The position numbers and the translations under genes were made by a program. Below the pieces are notes generated by a model that worked only from the letters and a program-made list of their open reading frames with translations, made no database searches and had not been told where the DNA came from. Shown in pieces: positions 51,104 through 60,446 of a stretch of DNA of 64,000 nt (position 1 is the first letter of the stretch; each line of letters begins with the position of its first letter). The DNA comes from Pedobacter nutrimenti (GTDB lineage Bacteria; Bacteroidota; Bacteroidia; Sphingobacteriales; Sphingobacteriaceae). Location: contig NZ_QKLU01000009.1 of assembly GCF_003208655.1 (NCBI RefSeq), forward strand, positions 244,848 to 308,847. Reading direction: 5' to 3'.

Positions 51104-53096
51104 CAGTATGTATTTGATTTATGAATTCTATGCTAAAGGTTGCGCCCTGGTCCGGGGCACTCTCAATATGGATTTTTCCACCCATAGCTTCCACCTGGGC
51201 CTTTGTCATGTACAGGCCAAGGCCTTTGGCATTGGGGTGGCGGTGGAAAACCTTTCCGATTTTAAATACGTTTTCCTGATGTTTAACCAAATCAATCCCA
51301 AGGCCATTATCCTGCACGGTCAGAATAATGCTGCTACCGGATTTTTTTGTTTTAATATTCACGACTAAATCTCTTTCAGGAGCATGGTATTTCAGCGAAT
51401 TGCTGATTAAATTATGAAAGATACTCAGTAGGTATTTAGGAGGAAAACGAATTTCCGCTGCCTGGGAAAAATCAATCGAAATGACCGCTCTTACTTTTTT
51501 AATTTCAATTTCCAGCCCTCCCAGCGTTCTTTGTACACAGTCATTCAAATTGACAGGTTCAGATTTAATTTCCAGGTCCTGTTTAATTTGTATGGATTCT
51601 ACCAATTCATTAAATGTCGCATTCAGGCTTTCAATCACCGGGTTCAACTTAGACACCAGTTCTTTCTGCTCCTGAACATCCTGTGATTCTTCGATAAAGT
51701 CTACCAGCATCGATACATTAATCAAGGGGCCCCGTAAATTGTGCGAAACAATATTACAAAAGTCAAGCAGTTGGGCATTCTGGGCAGAAAGTTGTTTGAC
51801 CAAAGCATCCTGCTTTTCTTCCATGATTTTCCGGTCTGTAATGTCTATTCCAAAACCAATAATAAAAGAGAGTTGCTGGTCTTCATCATATACAGGGAAT
51901 AGTCTTCTTAAATGGGTGATGACCTGACCGTCCGGCCCCCTGAGGCTGTCTTCCCAGCGGATCTCCTTACCCGTTCTTTTTGCTTCAAGAAACTGTTCTC
52001 TTCGCTTTACAGCGATATCATCCGGGCGGTTCCGGTATCTGGCGTATTCAAAATCGTCTTTTCCGATGATGTATTTTCTTAAAACTTCATCCTTGATCCC
52101 CCAGGGGTTTACAAACAAATATTTGTGATCCGGGGCAAAAACGGCAATGTCTGTCGGAATTTTATTCAGGATATTTTCATAAAACTCTTTCTGTTTATCC
52201 AGCTCTGTGGCAATCTGCTTCCGGTCTGTAATGTCACTGATGATCCCAATAAAGTACAATTGCCCGTTAATCTTTGCCGGAGAAACACCCATGGCTACAT
52301 CAAATTCGGTCCCGTCTTTACGAATGGCGATGAATTCATGTTTATGATTATCGGAAGGTATTAAACCGTCTGGCCTGAAGGCTTGTTTTTTTTGACGGAA
52401 AGCGTCATAATTCCTTTCAGGTACAACCATTTCATGAAAATACTTTCCAATGGCTTCTTCTGCCTTCCAGCCAAACATGAGTTCGGCCCTGGGGTTCCAT
52501 TGGGAAATCAGGCCTTCTTCATCCGAAATAATTACAGCATCAACGGCATTGGTAAAAATAGACCGAAGAACTTCAAATATATTTCCGCGGATCCTTTCGG
52601 CCCGGATCAGTTCAGTCCGTTGTTTCCTCACTTTGAGCAGGCTCATTACCTGCTGTCCGAGCATCAGCAAAGCCGAGCGTTCCTGTTCGGTAAAAATCCT
52701 GGTTTTGGTATCTCCAACACTTAAAGAACCTATAATATAGCCTTCTTCGGTAACCAGGGGCATACTTAGTATTGAGTGGAGCGCAGGCATGGATTTAAGC
52801 AGGTACTGCACCCCAGATAAAGGATTGGTATCTGTACTTTCCACGATGATGTCGTCTGCCGTCCAGATCAGGTCATGAATACCTGGTAATTCTGCCAGCC
52901 CGGGCTCCGTACTGGCCTTGTACCAAATCCGGTCCTGATCAAAAAAAGCTATGGCAGAAAAAGAGAGCTGGCATAACTGCGCCGCAAGAACTACTATGTT
53001 GTTAAAATCCCGCTCAGGTTCTGTATCCAGGATTTCCAGCTCACGAAGTGCTGCGACCCTTAGATTTTCCCTGTCCCGGAGTGGAAGTGCTGTCAT
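51078..53096 (-). CDS. GAF-PAS-PAS sensor histidine kinase
   Basis: A 672-residue soluble kinase. Domains: GAF (about 12-160), PAS (175-295), PAS (305-425), a HisKA-like segment with FCNIVSHNLRGPLINVSML (His452 from the ATG) and HATPase_c (about 540-660, NGLGID and GLGLYMTKAQVEAMGG). No membrane helix is present. The GAF domain opens with the same pattern (RELEILDTEPERDFNN) as the kinase at 34252-37023, so the two share ancestry. ATG at 53094-53096 is preferred to a TTG three codons upstream. It overlaps the receiver gene by 26 nt. Confidence 0.92.
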   Translation of the reverse strand: MTALPLRDRENLRVAALRELEILDTEPERDFNNIVVLAAQLCQLSFSAIAFFDQDRIWYKASTEPGLAELPGIHDLIWTADDIIVESTDTNPLSGVQYLLKSMPALHSILSMPLVTEEGYIIGSLSVGDTKTRIFTEQERSALLMLGQQVMSLLKVRKQRTELIRAERIRGNIFEVLRSIFTNAVDAVIISDEEGLISQWNPRAELMFGWKAEEAIGKYFHEMVVPERNYDAFRQKKQAFRPDGLIPSDNHKHEFIAIRKDGTEFDVAMGVSPAKINGQLYFIGIISDITDRKQIATELDKQKEFYENILNKIPTDIAVFAPDHKYLFVNPWGIKDEVLRKYIIGKDDFEYARYRNRPDDIAVKRREQFLEAKRTGKEIRWEDSLRGPDGQVITHLRRLFPVYDEDQQLSFIIGFGIDITDRKIMEEKQDALVKQLSAQNAQLLDFCNIVSHNLRGPLINVSMLVDFIEESQDVQEQKELVSKLNPVIESLNATFNELVESIQIKQDLEIKSEPVNLNDCVQRTLGGLEIEIKKVRAVISIDFSQAAEIRFPPKYLLSIFHNLISNSLKYHAPERDLVVNIKTKKSGSSIILTVQDNGLGIDLVKHQENVFKIGKVFHRHPNAKGLGLYMTKAQVEAMGGKIHIESAPDQGATFSIEFINQIHTDEENIPGR

Positions 53097-53323
53097 TTTG
53101 TTCAATAGTTTTTAAGGCAGCTATATTCTGTAAAGCTAATTATTAGATTATAATTTTCTTCTTGTTCACAAAAGAAAATATCATCTGCATTTCCCATACA
53201 AAAAAACAGAAACAAGCCTTTATCCCATGCCTTTCGGCGGCTTTAAATGTATTCAGGTTAAGATAATGAATATCTCTCGCTTGTGGAATATAATTTTAAC
53301 AAATAAAAAAATTTATTGCATAA

Positions 53324-53355
53324 AAAAGCGGAAGTACAGCTATACTCCCGCTTTT
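53324..53355 (-). terminator. Terminator after glmS
   Basis: AAAAGCGGAAGTA (53324-53336) pairs with TACTCCCGCTTTT (53343-53355) with one A-C mismatch and a 6-nt loop, flanked by A and T runs. It lies just after the glmS stop codon in the minus direction. The flanking sequence suits termination from either side. Confidence 0.65.
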
Positions 53356-53373
53356 AAAATTTGTCGTTTAAGT

Positions 53374-55212
53374 CTATTCGACTGTAACAGATTTGGCCAG
53401 GTTTCTTGGCTGATCAACATTACAGCCCCTTAAAACAGCAATATGATAAGACAGCAACTGTAAAGGAATCGTTGCCAGCAATGGCAAAAATGCTTCACTT
53501 GCATCTGGAATTTCAATACAGTAATCTGCCATTTTCTTAACCTCTGTATCACCCTGGGTAACAATTGCAATGACTTTACCTTTTCTTGCTTTTACTTCCT
53601 GGATATTACTGATGACCTTTTCATAAGAGGAATTTTTTGTGGCAATGACCACAACAGGCATTTCCTCATCAATTAAGGCAATCGGCCCATGCTTCATCTC
53701 TGCAGCAGGATAGCCTTCGGCGTGGATGTAAGAAATTTCCTTCAATTTCAAAGCACCCTCAAGTGCTACCGGGAAACCACTGCCCCTGCCCAGGAACAAG
53801 CAATTTCTGGAATCTTTAAATTTCTCGGAAATTTCACGGATCATGGTATCCGATTGTAAAGCTGCTTCGATTTTTTGAGGAATATTATCCAGTTCGGTTA
53901 ACAATTCCACCAGTTTGGAATTGGTCAGTGTTCCCTTTTGCTGGGCCATATAAAAAGCCATAAGCGTTAAAACAGTTACCTGCGCAGTAAATGCCTTGGT
54001 TGAAGCCACACCAATTTCCGGTCCAGCATGGGTATACACACCGGCATGGGTAATCCTTGGAATAGATGCCCCAACGACATTACATACTCCAAAAATGGTT
54101 GCTCCTTTTTCTTTGGCCATTTCTATAGCTGCCATGGTATCTGCCGTTTCACCCGATTGGGAAATGGCAATCACCACATCTTTTTCGGTAATGATCGGGT
54201 TCCTGTACCTGAATTCAGAAGCATATTCTACTTCAACCGGAATCCGCGCGTATTCTTCAATCAGGTACTCTCCTACCAAACCCGCATGCCATGAAGTACC
54301 ACAGGCCACAATGATAATGCGGTCTATATTTTTAAGCTTTTCTGCATATTCCTTAATCCCGCCCAACTGCACTTTACCTTCTGACGGATAAATCCTTCCC
54401 CGCATACAATCACGGATAGAGCGTGGCTGTTCATAAATTTCTTTCAGCATGAAATGTTCGTACCCACCTTTTTCCAGCATTTCCAACTGCAATTCCAACT
54501 CCTGAACATAAGGCGTCTGCACCACATTATCCAGTCTTTTGATCACCAGTTCGTCTCTTTTCAAAAAGGCGATCTCATTATCATTCAAATAGATAACATT
54601 TTTTGTATATTCTACAATTGGCGTGGCATCTGAAGCTATAAAATATTCTCCTTCACCAACCCCAATCACCATAGGGCTTCCTTTCCTTGCCGCAATCAGC
54701 TGATCGGGCTGGTCCTGGTCCATGATCACAATGGCATAAGCCCCGTTCACTTCATTAAGGGCCAGTCTTACGGCCTCCAGCAAATCTACTTCCCCGTCTT
54801 TGTAAATTTCCTCCACAAGATGGATCAGCACTTCGGTATCGGTATCACTTTTAAATTCATGACCGCGTCTTTGAAGTTCTTCTTTGAGCACCGCATAATT
54901 TTCAATGATCCCGTTATGGATAATGCTTAACTTTCCATTATTAGAAGTATGCGGATGGGAATTTCGGTCTGAAGGCGCACCATGTGTTGCCCAGCGGGTA
55001 TGTCCCATTCCAATGGTCCCGGACAGGTTTTTACCTTCAGCAAAATTTTCCAGTTCCTGGACTTTTCCTGCTTTTTTATAGATGTTCATATTACCCTGAT
55101 CGATCAGTGCGACACCGGCACTGTCATAACCACGGTATTCCAATCTTTTTAAGCCTTTAATAACAATCGGCCATGCTTCTCTATGACCTATATAACCTAC
55201 TATTCCACACAT
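53374..55212 (-). CDS. glmS: Glutamine-fructose-6-phosphate aminotransferase (isomerizing)
   Basis: A 612-residue enzyme making glucosamine-6-phosphate from fructose-6-phosphate and glutamine, the entry to UDP-GlcNAc. The N-terminal glutaminase domain starts MCGIVGYIG, with Cys2 as the nucleophile after Met removal. GHTRWATHGAPSDRNSHPH follows near residue 71. Two SIS domains make up the rest (CGTSWHAGLVGEYLIEEYA and SQSGETADT; then LGRGSGFPVALEGALKLKEISY in part), ending LAKSVTVE. It is the last gene of the polysaccharide block and feeds its UDP-HexNAc enzymes. No glmS ribozyme is apparent. Confidence 0.98.
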   Translation of the reverse strand: MCGIVGYIGHREAWPIVIKGLKRLEYRGYDSAGVALIDQGNMNIYKKAGKVQELENFAEGKNLSGTIGMGHTRWATHGAPSDRNSHPHTSNNGKLSIIHNGIIENYAVLKEELQRRGHEFKSDTDTEVLIHLVEEIYKDGEVDLLEAVRLALNEVNGAYAIVIMDQDQPDQLIAARKGSPMVIGVGEGEYFIASDATPIVEYTKNVIYLNDNEIAFLKRDELVIKRLDNVVQTPYVQELELQLEMLEKGGYEHFMLKEIYEQPRSIRDCMRGRIYPSEGKVQLGGIKEYAEKLKNIDRIIIVACGTSWHAGLVGEYLIEEYARIPVEVEYASEFRYRNPIITEKDVVIAISQSGETADTMAAIEMAKEKGATIFGVCNVVGASIPRITHAGVYTHAGPEIGVASTKAFTAQVTVLTLMAFYMAQQKGTLTNSKLVELLTELDNIPQKIEAALQSDTMIREISEKFKDSRNCLFLGRGSGFPVALEGALKLKEISYIHAEGYPAAEMKHGPIALIDEEMPVVVIATKNSSYEKVISNIQEVKARKGKVIAIVTQGDTEVKKMADYCIEIPDASEAFLPLLATIPLQLLSYHIAVLRGCNVDQPRNLAKSVTVE

Positions 55213-55245
55213 AAATTCTTTTTCTAAAAACCAGTCTTTTAATAC

Positions 55246-55368
55246 TTAACCAAAAGGAAATGGCGCTGTAAATCTATATAATTTATTTAACAAGGTCAAC
55301 GCTGCCAGTTCATCTTTTTTCATGCCTTTGAAGCTAAAATCAGGCCAGTTTTTTACTTTTTCTGCCAT
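55246..55368 (-). CDS. Possible small protein upstream of glmS (40 aa)
   Basis: A 40-codon frame, MAEKVKNWPDFSFKGMKK at the start and LYRFTAPFPFG at the end, lying in the 234-nt gap between the UDP-HexNAc dehydrogenase gene and glmS, in the same direction. Composition (Trp, several Phe, balanced charge) looks protein-like. No signal peptide or known motif. It ends 33 nt before the glmS ATG. It could be a real small gene or chance; I cannot recognise homologs. Confidence 0.4.
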   Translation of the reverse strand: MAEKVKNWPDFSFKGMKKDELAALTLLNKLYRFTAPFPFG

Positions 55369-55446
55369 TCACACCAGATGTAAAAACCCGTAATGGGAAG
55401 GGAGGTGGCAAAAGCTTTTAAAAGAAAGTATGGGTACAATGACAAG

Positions 55447-56730
55447 CTAAAGCCTGGCGTCAGTAAGGTTCCGGTCAATAAAAGATTTAATATCAAAGAT
55501 GACTGCCCCCGCTTCCTTGTAACTTTTATAATCCACATTCAAAAACTCATTGTGCGCCACGGCCACAATAACCGCTTTATAATCCCTTGAGGAAAGCCTG
55601 GTTTCCATTTTAATGTTATACTCTTTTTCTACCTCAGCGGCATTTGCCCAGGGATCATAGACATCCAATTTCAATCCAAACTGCTCCAGCTCGCGATAGA
55701 TGTCAATGACCCTTGTATTTCGAATGTCCGGACAGTTCTCCTTAAAGGCAAAACCCAGGATCAGTACTTTTTCTCCCTTTACTTTATCACCTTTGGCCAG
55801 TATAAGTTTAACCACTTTATTGGCAATGAAAATGCCCATATCCTCATTGACTTTTCTGCCCGAGAGAATGACCTGAGGATGATAACCCACTGCATTGGCT
55901 TTATAGGCAAGGTAGTAGGGATCTACGCCAATGCAATGCCCTCCAACCAGTCCTGGTTTGTATTTAAGGAAGTTCCATTTGGTCCCGGCTGCCTCCAGAA
56001 CATCGGCAGTATCGATATCCAGCTTATCAAAAATCAAAGCCAGCTCATTGACAAAAGAAATATTAACATCCCGTTGTGCATTTTCGATGGCTTTAGAAGC
56101 CTCGGCCACCTTGATGCTAGGTGCCAGGTGGGTTCCGGCAGTAATGATCTCTGCATACAGGTTATTGATCAGCACAGCAATTTCCGGGGTCGAACCCGAG
56201 GTGACCTTTTTAATTTTTGTTAGTGTATTGACCTTATCCCCCGGATTGATCCTTTCAGGAGAATAACCACAGAAAAAATCAATGTTGTATTTTAAACCCG
56301 AATATTTTTCCAGTACAGGTACACATTCTTCTTCTGTGCATCCAGGATAAACGGTGGATTCGTAAATGACAACATCTCCTTTAGATAAGGTTTTTGCCAG
56401 CATCTGTGTTGCATGGAGCAAGGGGCCAAGATCCGGTGCTTTAAAATGGTCTACAGGCGTTGGAACAGTAACGATGTAGATGTTACATTCCTTGAGCTGA
56501 TTTGTCTCTGAGGACAGCTTTAAACCCTGTCCTGGCTGATTTAAAACCTGCTGAAGTAGTTCCAGATTGGCCTCTTTCGTTTTGTCTTGATTGGTGCTGA
56601 GTTCTTTGATCCTGGAATGATCTGTATCAAAACCCAGCACACTATACTTCCTGGCAAATTCTATCGCCAAAGGAAGGCCAACATAACCGAGGCCAATAAT
56701 GGCAATTTTTTTTTCAGGACTGGATGACAT
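55447..56730 (-). CDS. UDP-N-acetylhexosamine 6-dehydrogenase (WbpA/TviB/WbpO type)
   Basis: A 427-residue nucleotide-sugar dehydrogenase of the UDP-Glc/UDP-ManNAc/UDP-GalNAc family. The NAD site is IAIIGLGYVGLPLA (9-22). The catalytic Cys is Cys266 in LVGGHCIGVDPYYLAYKA. The central helix has AEASKAIENAQRDVNISFVNELA (in part), and the C-terminal domain has ILGFAFKENCPDIRNTRV. The sequence pattern is closest to TviB/WbpO (UDP-GlcNAc or UDP-GalNAc to the uronic acid) as I recall it; exact substrate uncertain. It is part of the capsule locus, just downstream of wzi-like. Confidence 0.9.
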   Translation of the reverse strand: MSSSPEKKIAIIGLGYVGLPLAIEFARKYSVLGFDTDHSRIKELSTNQDKTKEANLELLQQVLNQPGQGLKLSSETNQLKECNIYIVTVPTPVDHFKAPDLGPLLHATQMLAKTLSKGDVVIYESTVYPGCTEEECVPVLEKYSGLKYNIDFFCGYSPERINPGDKVNTLTKIKKVTSGSTPEIAVLINNLYAEIITAGTHLAPSIKVAEASKAIENAQRDVNISFVNELALIFDKLDIDTADVLEAAGTKWNFLKYKPGLVGGHCIGVDPYYLAYKANAVGYHPQVILSGRKVNEDMGIFIANKVVKLILAKGDKVKGEKVLILGFAFKENCPDIRNTRVIDIYRELEQFGLKLDVYDPWANAAEVEKEYNIKMETRLSSRDYKAVIVAVAHNEFLNVDYKSYKEAGAVIFDIKSFIDRNLTDARL

Positions 56731-56741
56731 GGCTAATTTGG

Positions 56742-58349
56742 TTAAAAATCTTTGTAAAGATTTCTGAACGAAGACCTTAATCCAATATTAAAAAAGCGTT
56801 GTTTATCTGTCCATTGGCTATTGCTTTCATTTCTCATGGTACAGCCAACTTCAATTCTTAAGTTATTCTTAGGGTTTAAGATATAGGCCAGGTTTGCATC
56901 GGCATAAAGCAAATTTGTTTTTAGACCATGTCCTATATACACTCCATAATCATCAATTCGTGTGGTATAATTTTTATAAATGTCCTTACCATAATTCAAG
57001 CCATTTATATCCAGACCATAGGTAGCATGGCTCAACTGAAAACGAAGGTCAAACCGCTTGTAACTATAACTTACAATTCCCAGATATTCCTTAAAATTAG
57101 CCCCCAGCGGGTGCGCAAGGGATTGTCCGTAATGGCCGTAATTTTTGAAATGGTCAGAAGCTGAATAGGAATAAGGTCTTACCCGGTTCATCTCCAACTG
57201 GGCATTTAACCCATTAACTTTGAAAATATCAAAACCCTTAACCCCTAACTGACCGCCTTGCTTATTCGCCCAGTAACCCTTACCCGAAAAAACCTCCTTA
57301 AAAGTAAACTCATTGATCATCAACTGTCCATAAACAACATAACGGTCTGCAATTTTATAACTCGCATTAAAACCAATCAGTGCTTTATCCGGAGAACCAT
57401 TTGCAAATTCCGTAGGACGCATAAACATAATCGGATTTACATAGCTGAATTCAAATCCCCTTGGCCGCCACATGATGTTTTCAAACAGCCCCACACTTAA
57501 GCGTTTGGTAGCATTCCAACTTAAATAATGAAAAAGTCCATATTTTTTGGGATAAGGTGTCTCGTCATCAAAAGGGGTATCCTGAAAGTCAATAAACTGT
57601 GCCCACATGGCCATATAACGAACAGAACCCAATGTAGCCGTTACTTTAAAGAATGGATAATTAAAGGTATTGTCTGACAATAATAAAGAACGGTATCCAT
57701 CACCGATAAAGTTTTTGTCATAACCCAACTGGAAATTTACATATTTGGATGGTGTATAAGACAAACTTCCCCCCGAGTAGGCGAAATCAAAGCCACCATT
57801 CCCATAAGTCTTTGCATAACCCTGTCCTGGTACAACCCTGTTCTGGCGGACAAAGGCACTCAGGTAATCAGGCAAATGTGCCTGATTTTCATAAAAATGA
57901 CTGGTAAAAGAAAACTGTTTTCCAATCCGTCCTCCAATTTCAACGCCACGGGTATTTAGCCAGATGGTTCTGCCACTTTGCCTGCCAATCTGAAGATCAG
58001 GTAAAAAATCGAGGTAAAAATTATAATCCTTATCGTTAACCTCGACCAGGTGCTCTTTAAATACTTTCCTGTACACCCAATTTTTGGATTGCCAGTCCTG
58101 TCCTGGATACCTCATCCCAACCAGTAGGCTGTCTTTAGATAAGCTGTCACTGATGTCACCGACAAAATAAGGAAGCATGGACGTGTGTACCTTTTTGGTC
58201 CCGTTGAAATAGATCCTTTTTCCTGCTTTAGTATTTATTTCATTACTGATAGGTAAAAGTTCAGCTTTGTTGTTTCGTGTGGTATCTTGTGCCTTTGCGG
58301 CATTAAACATAAAAAAAGAAAGACTAAAAAGAGTAAAGATTTTTCTCAT
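56742..58349 (-). CDS. Wzi-like capsule assembly outer-membrane protein
   Basis: A 535-residue exported beta-barrel protein with a signal peptide (about 1-20, ending AKAQ). The pattern fits the capsule assembly Wzi family: WLNTRGVEIGGRIGKQFSFTSHFYENQ in part, YGNGGFDFAYSGGSLSYTPSKY in part, then repeated amphipathic strands to the C-terminus. Wzi proteins bind capsular polysaccharide at the cell surface or assist its assembly. It sits between the dehydrogenase (11 nt) and the FlaA1-like dehydratase (22 nt), in keeping with a capsule role. Confidence 0.85.
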   Translation of the reverse strand: MRKIFTLFSLSFFMFNAAKAQDTTRNNKAELLPISNEINTKAGKRIYFNGTKKVHTSMLPYFVGDISDSLSKDSLLVGMRYPGQDWQSKNWVYRKVFKEHLVEVNDKDYNFYLDFLPDLQIGRQSGRTIWLNTRGVEIGGRIGKQFSFTSHFYENQAHLPDYLSAFVRQNRVVPGQGYAKTYGNGGFDFAYSGGSLSYTPSKYVNFQLGYDKNFIGDGYRSLLLSDNTFNYPFFKVTATLGSVRYMAMWAQFIDFQDTPFDDETPYPKKYGLFHYLSWNATKRLSVGLFENIMWRPRGFEFSYVNPIMFMRPTEFANGSPDKALIGFNASYKIADRYVVYGQLMINEFTFKEVFSGKGYWANKQGGQLGVKGFDIFKVNGLNAQLEMNRVRPYSYSASDHFKNYGHYGQSLAHPLGANFKEYLGIVSYSYKRFDLRFQLSHATYGLDINGLNYGKDIYKNYTTRIDDYGVYIGHGLKTNLLYADANLAYILNPKNNLRIEVGCTMRNESNSQWTDKQRFFNIGLRSSFRNLYKDF

Positions 58350-58371
58350 TGAGGAGTTTGAATTAAGAATT

Positions 58372-60306
58372 TTAGGTTGTCACATCCAGTTCTTCGAAAA
58401 CTGAATTTTTGCTTTTAAACTCCGGGACTATTAATTTCATTTGCTGCACGACCTGACGATTGTTGTTCGATCCAGCATAGGATAGCAATTGATAAATTTG
58501 ATTTTCAATTTCATTAAATATGTATTCCCTTACCTGTCCAATCATGATTTTTTCATGATGGGTGGGCATGGTATTTTCACTGTCATTCAATAATTCTTCA
58601 AACAATTTCTCTCCTGGTCGGAGTCCTGAATAGGCAATTTTAATGTCCTGATTAGGGATCAGGCCAGCCAAACGGATCATTTTCTTGGCCAGTTCTATAA
58701 TTTTAACAGATTTACCCATGTCGAAAACAAAAATCTCTCCGCCCTTGCCCATACAACCGGCTTCCAACACCAACCTGCAGGCTTCCGGAATGGTCATAAA
58801 ATATCGCGTAATTTCAGGGTGGGTTACAGTAACAGGGCCTCCTTTTTCAATTTGTTGTTTAAACCTTGGAATAACAGAGCCATTAGAGCCTAAAACATTG
58901 CCAAAACGGGTAGTAATGAATTTGGTAATGGGTTTTACATCCCCGCTGTTGAGGTAGCTCAGGCCATTGGAAAAAATCACGTTCGGATTGTTCAGGGAAT
59001 TGTTCAGGGATTGAACATAAATTTCCGCAATCCGCTTTGAAGCCCCCATTACATTGGTTGGGTTTACCGCTTTATCGGTCGAAATCATCACAAATTTCTG
59101 TACCCCATGTTTAACAGAAAGATCTGCAATCGTTTTGGTACCCAAAACATTTGTTTTTATGGCTTCGGATGCATTGTCCTCCATTAAAGGCACATGTTTA
59201 TAGGCCGCAGCATGATAAACATAATGTGGCTTATACGTTTCAAAAAGGAATTGCATACGCTTTTCGTCTTTGACATCCCCTACAAAAGCATGAAAATTTG
59301 TATTGGCATGATTTTCTTCCAGTTCCAGATAAATATGATGTAAAGCCGTTTCGCTCTGATCACAAAGGATAATCAAACCGGTCTGGAATTTCAGCAACTG
59401 TCTTACAATTTCGCTACCTATAGAACCCGCAGCTCCCGTGATTAAAATTCTTTTCCCCTTTAGCTGATTCTGAATACCATCAATGTCAATTTCAATGGTT
59501 TTTCTGTTCAGCAGATCTTCGATATTGATATTTTGAATCTGCGCTGTCGTTACCTCTCCTTTGGCCCAAACCTCAGGTGAAGGGATGTTTAAGATTTTGA
59601 CATCATTTTCCAGGCAAATGTCTACAATTTGGTTTTTTCTTTCCAGGGGGATGGTGTAAGAAGCAAAAATAATTTCATCTACTTCATGTTTAACGATCAG
59701 GTGTTCGAGTTGGGCAGCATCCAGAATCCTTACCCCATCTATGGTTTTACCCACTTTACGGAGGTCATCATCGACAAAAGCAATAATCGTTTTATTCACT
59801 TTTGCATCATGGTCAAAGGTCCGTTTGGTAGCCACGCCAGCCTCCCCGGCACCATAAATAATCACCCTGATTTTAGTCAGGTTGATATTTTTCATGTACA
59901 TAAAAAAATACTTCACCAAAATTCTGTAGCTGATGAGCAGCAGAAAACTAAACAAAGTATAAATGATGATCGCTACATTACTAACAAGTGGGGTACCACT
60001 TATGATGGTAATAAGGGTATGTACAAAAAACAAAATCAATGAACTTAAAATCACAGAAAACAAGATCCTGAAAGAATCTTGTGCCGAAGTATAGCGTACA
60101 ATGCCTGCAAATGTTTTTACACTGTAAAACACCAGCGAATTCACTGCTATAACTAAAAGGATGGCTTTATAAAGCCCTAACGGATTTATATTATTGGTAT
60201 TAAAATTATGCTGCAATACAACCGCAAAAGCGATTGCAAAGATGCTGAGACAAATATCAATAGTAAATATAATCCATCTAGATACAATTTCCAGTTTAGT
60301 GAACAT
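58372..60306 (-). CDS. Membrane nucleotide-sugar dehydratase (FlaA1/WbpM/CapD family)
   Basis: A 644-residue protein with four N-terminal membrane helices (within about 1-125), a nucleotide-binding CoA-like segment (VIIYGAGEAGVATKR near 140) and an extended SDR domain (about 290-600). The NAD motif is ILITGAAGSIGSEIVRQL. The active site is STDKAVNPTNVMGASKR, with Met in place of the usual Tyr, as in FlaA1/WbpM-type UDP-GlcNAc 4,6-dehydratases. The start MFTKLEIVSRWIIF (ATG at 60304-60306) is preferred over an in-frame start 12 codons upstream, because the membrane helix begins there in relatives. It acts on UDP-HexNAc to give keto sugars. Confidence 0.9.
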   Translation of the reverse strand: MFTKLEIVSRWIIFTIDICLSIFAIAFAVVLQHNFNTNNINPLGLYKAILLVIAVNSLVFYSVKTFAGIVRYTSAQDSFRILFSVILSSLILFFVHTLITIISGTPLVSNVAIIIYTLFSFLLLISYRILVKYFFMYMKNINLTKIRVIIYGAGEAGVATKRTFDHDAKVNKTIIAFVDDDLRKVGKTIDGVRILDAAQLEHLIVKHEVDEIIFASYTIPLERKNQIVDICLENDVKILNIPSPEVWAKGEVTTAQIQNINIEDLLNRKTIEIDIDGIQNQLKGKRILITGAAGSIGSEIVRQLLKFQTGLIILCDQSETALHHIYLELEENHANTNFHAFVGDVKDEKRMQFLFETYKPHYVYHAAAYKHVPLMEDNASEAIKTNVLGTKTIADLSVKHGVQKFVMISTDKAVNPTNVMGASKRIAEIYVQSLNNSLNNPNVIFSNGLSYLNSGDVKPITKFITTRFGNVLGSNGSVIPRFKQQIEKGGPVTVTHPEITRYFMTIPEACRLVLEAGCMGKGGEIFVFDMGKSVKIIELAKKMIRLAGLIPNQDIKIAYSGLRPGEKLFEELLNDSENTMPTHHEKIMIGQVREYIFNEIENQIYQLLSYAGSNNNRQVVQQMKLIVPEFKSKNSVFEELDVTT

Positions 60307-60446
60307 AGGTTTCTTTAAAACAACGTCACTCAAAATTAACAATAATCAAACCAAAATATAATTTTATTGTTTGATCGGCACATTAATTTTCATTAATACC
60401 TATGTAGACCTTGTTTAAAAAACATTTTACACAATCAGAATCATGA

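Noticed and set aside
53356..55245. glmS ribozyme
   Set aside because: The region before glmS is short and shows no core of the ribozyme, which is known mainly from Gram-positive bacteria.
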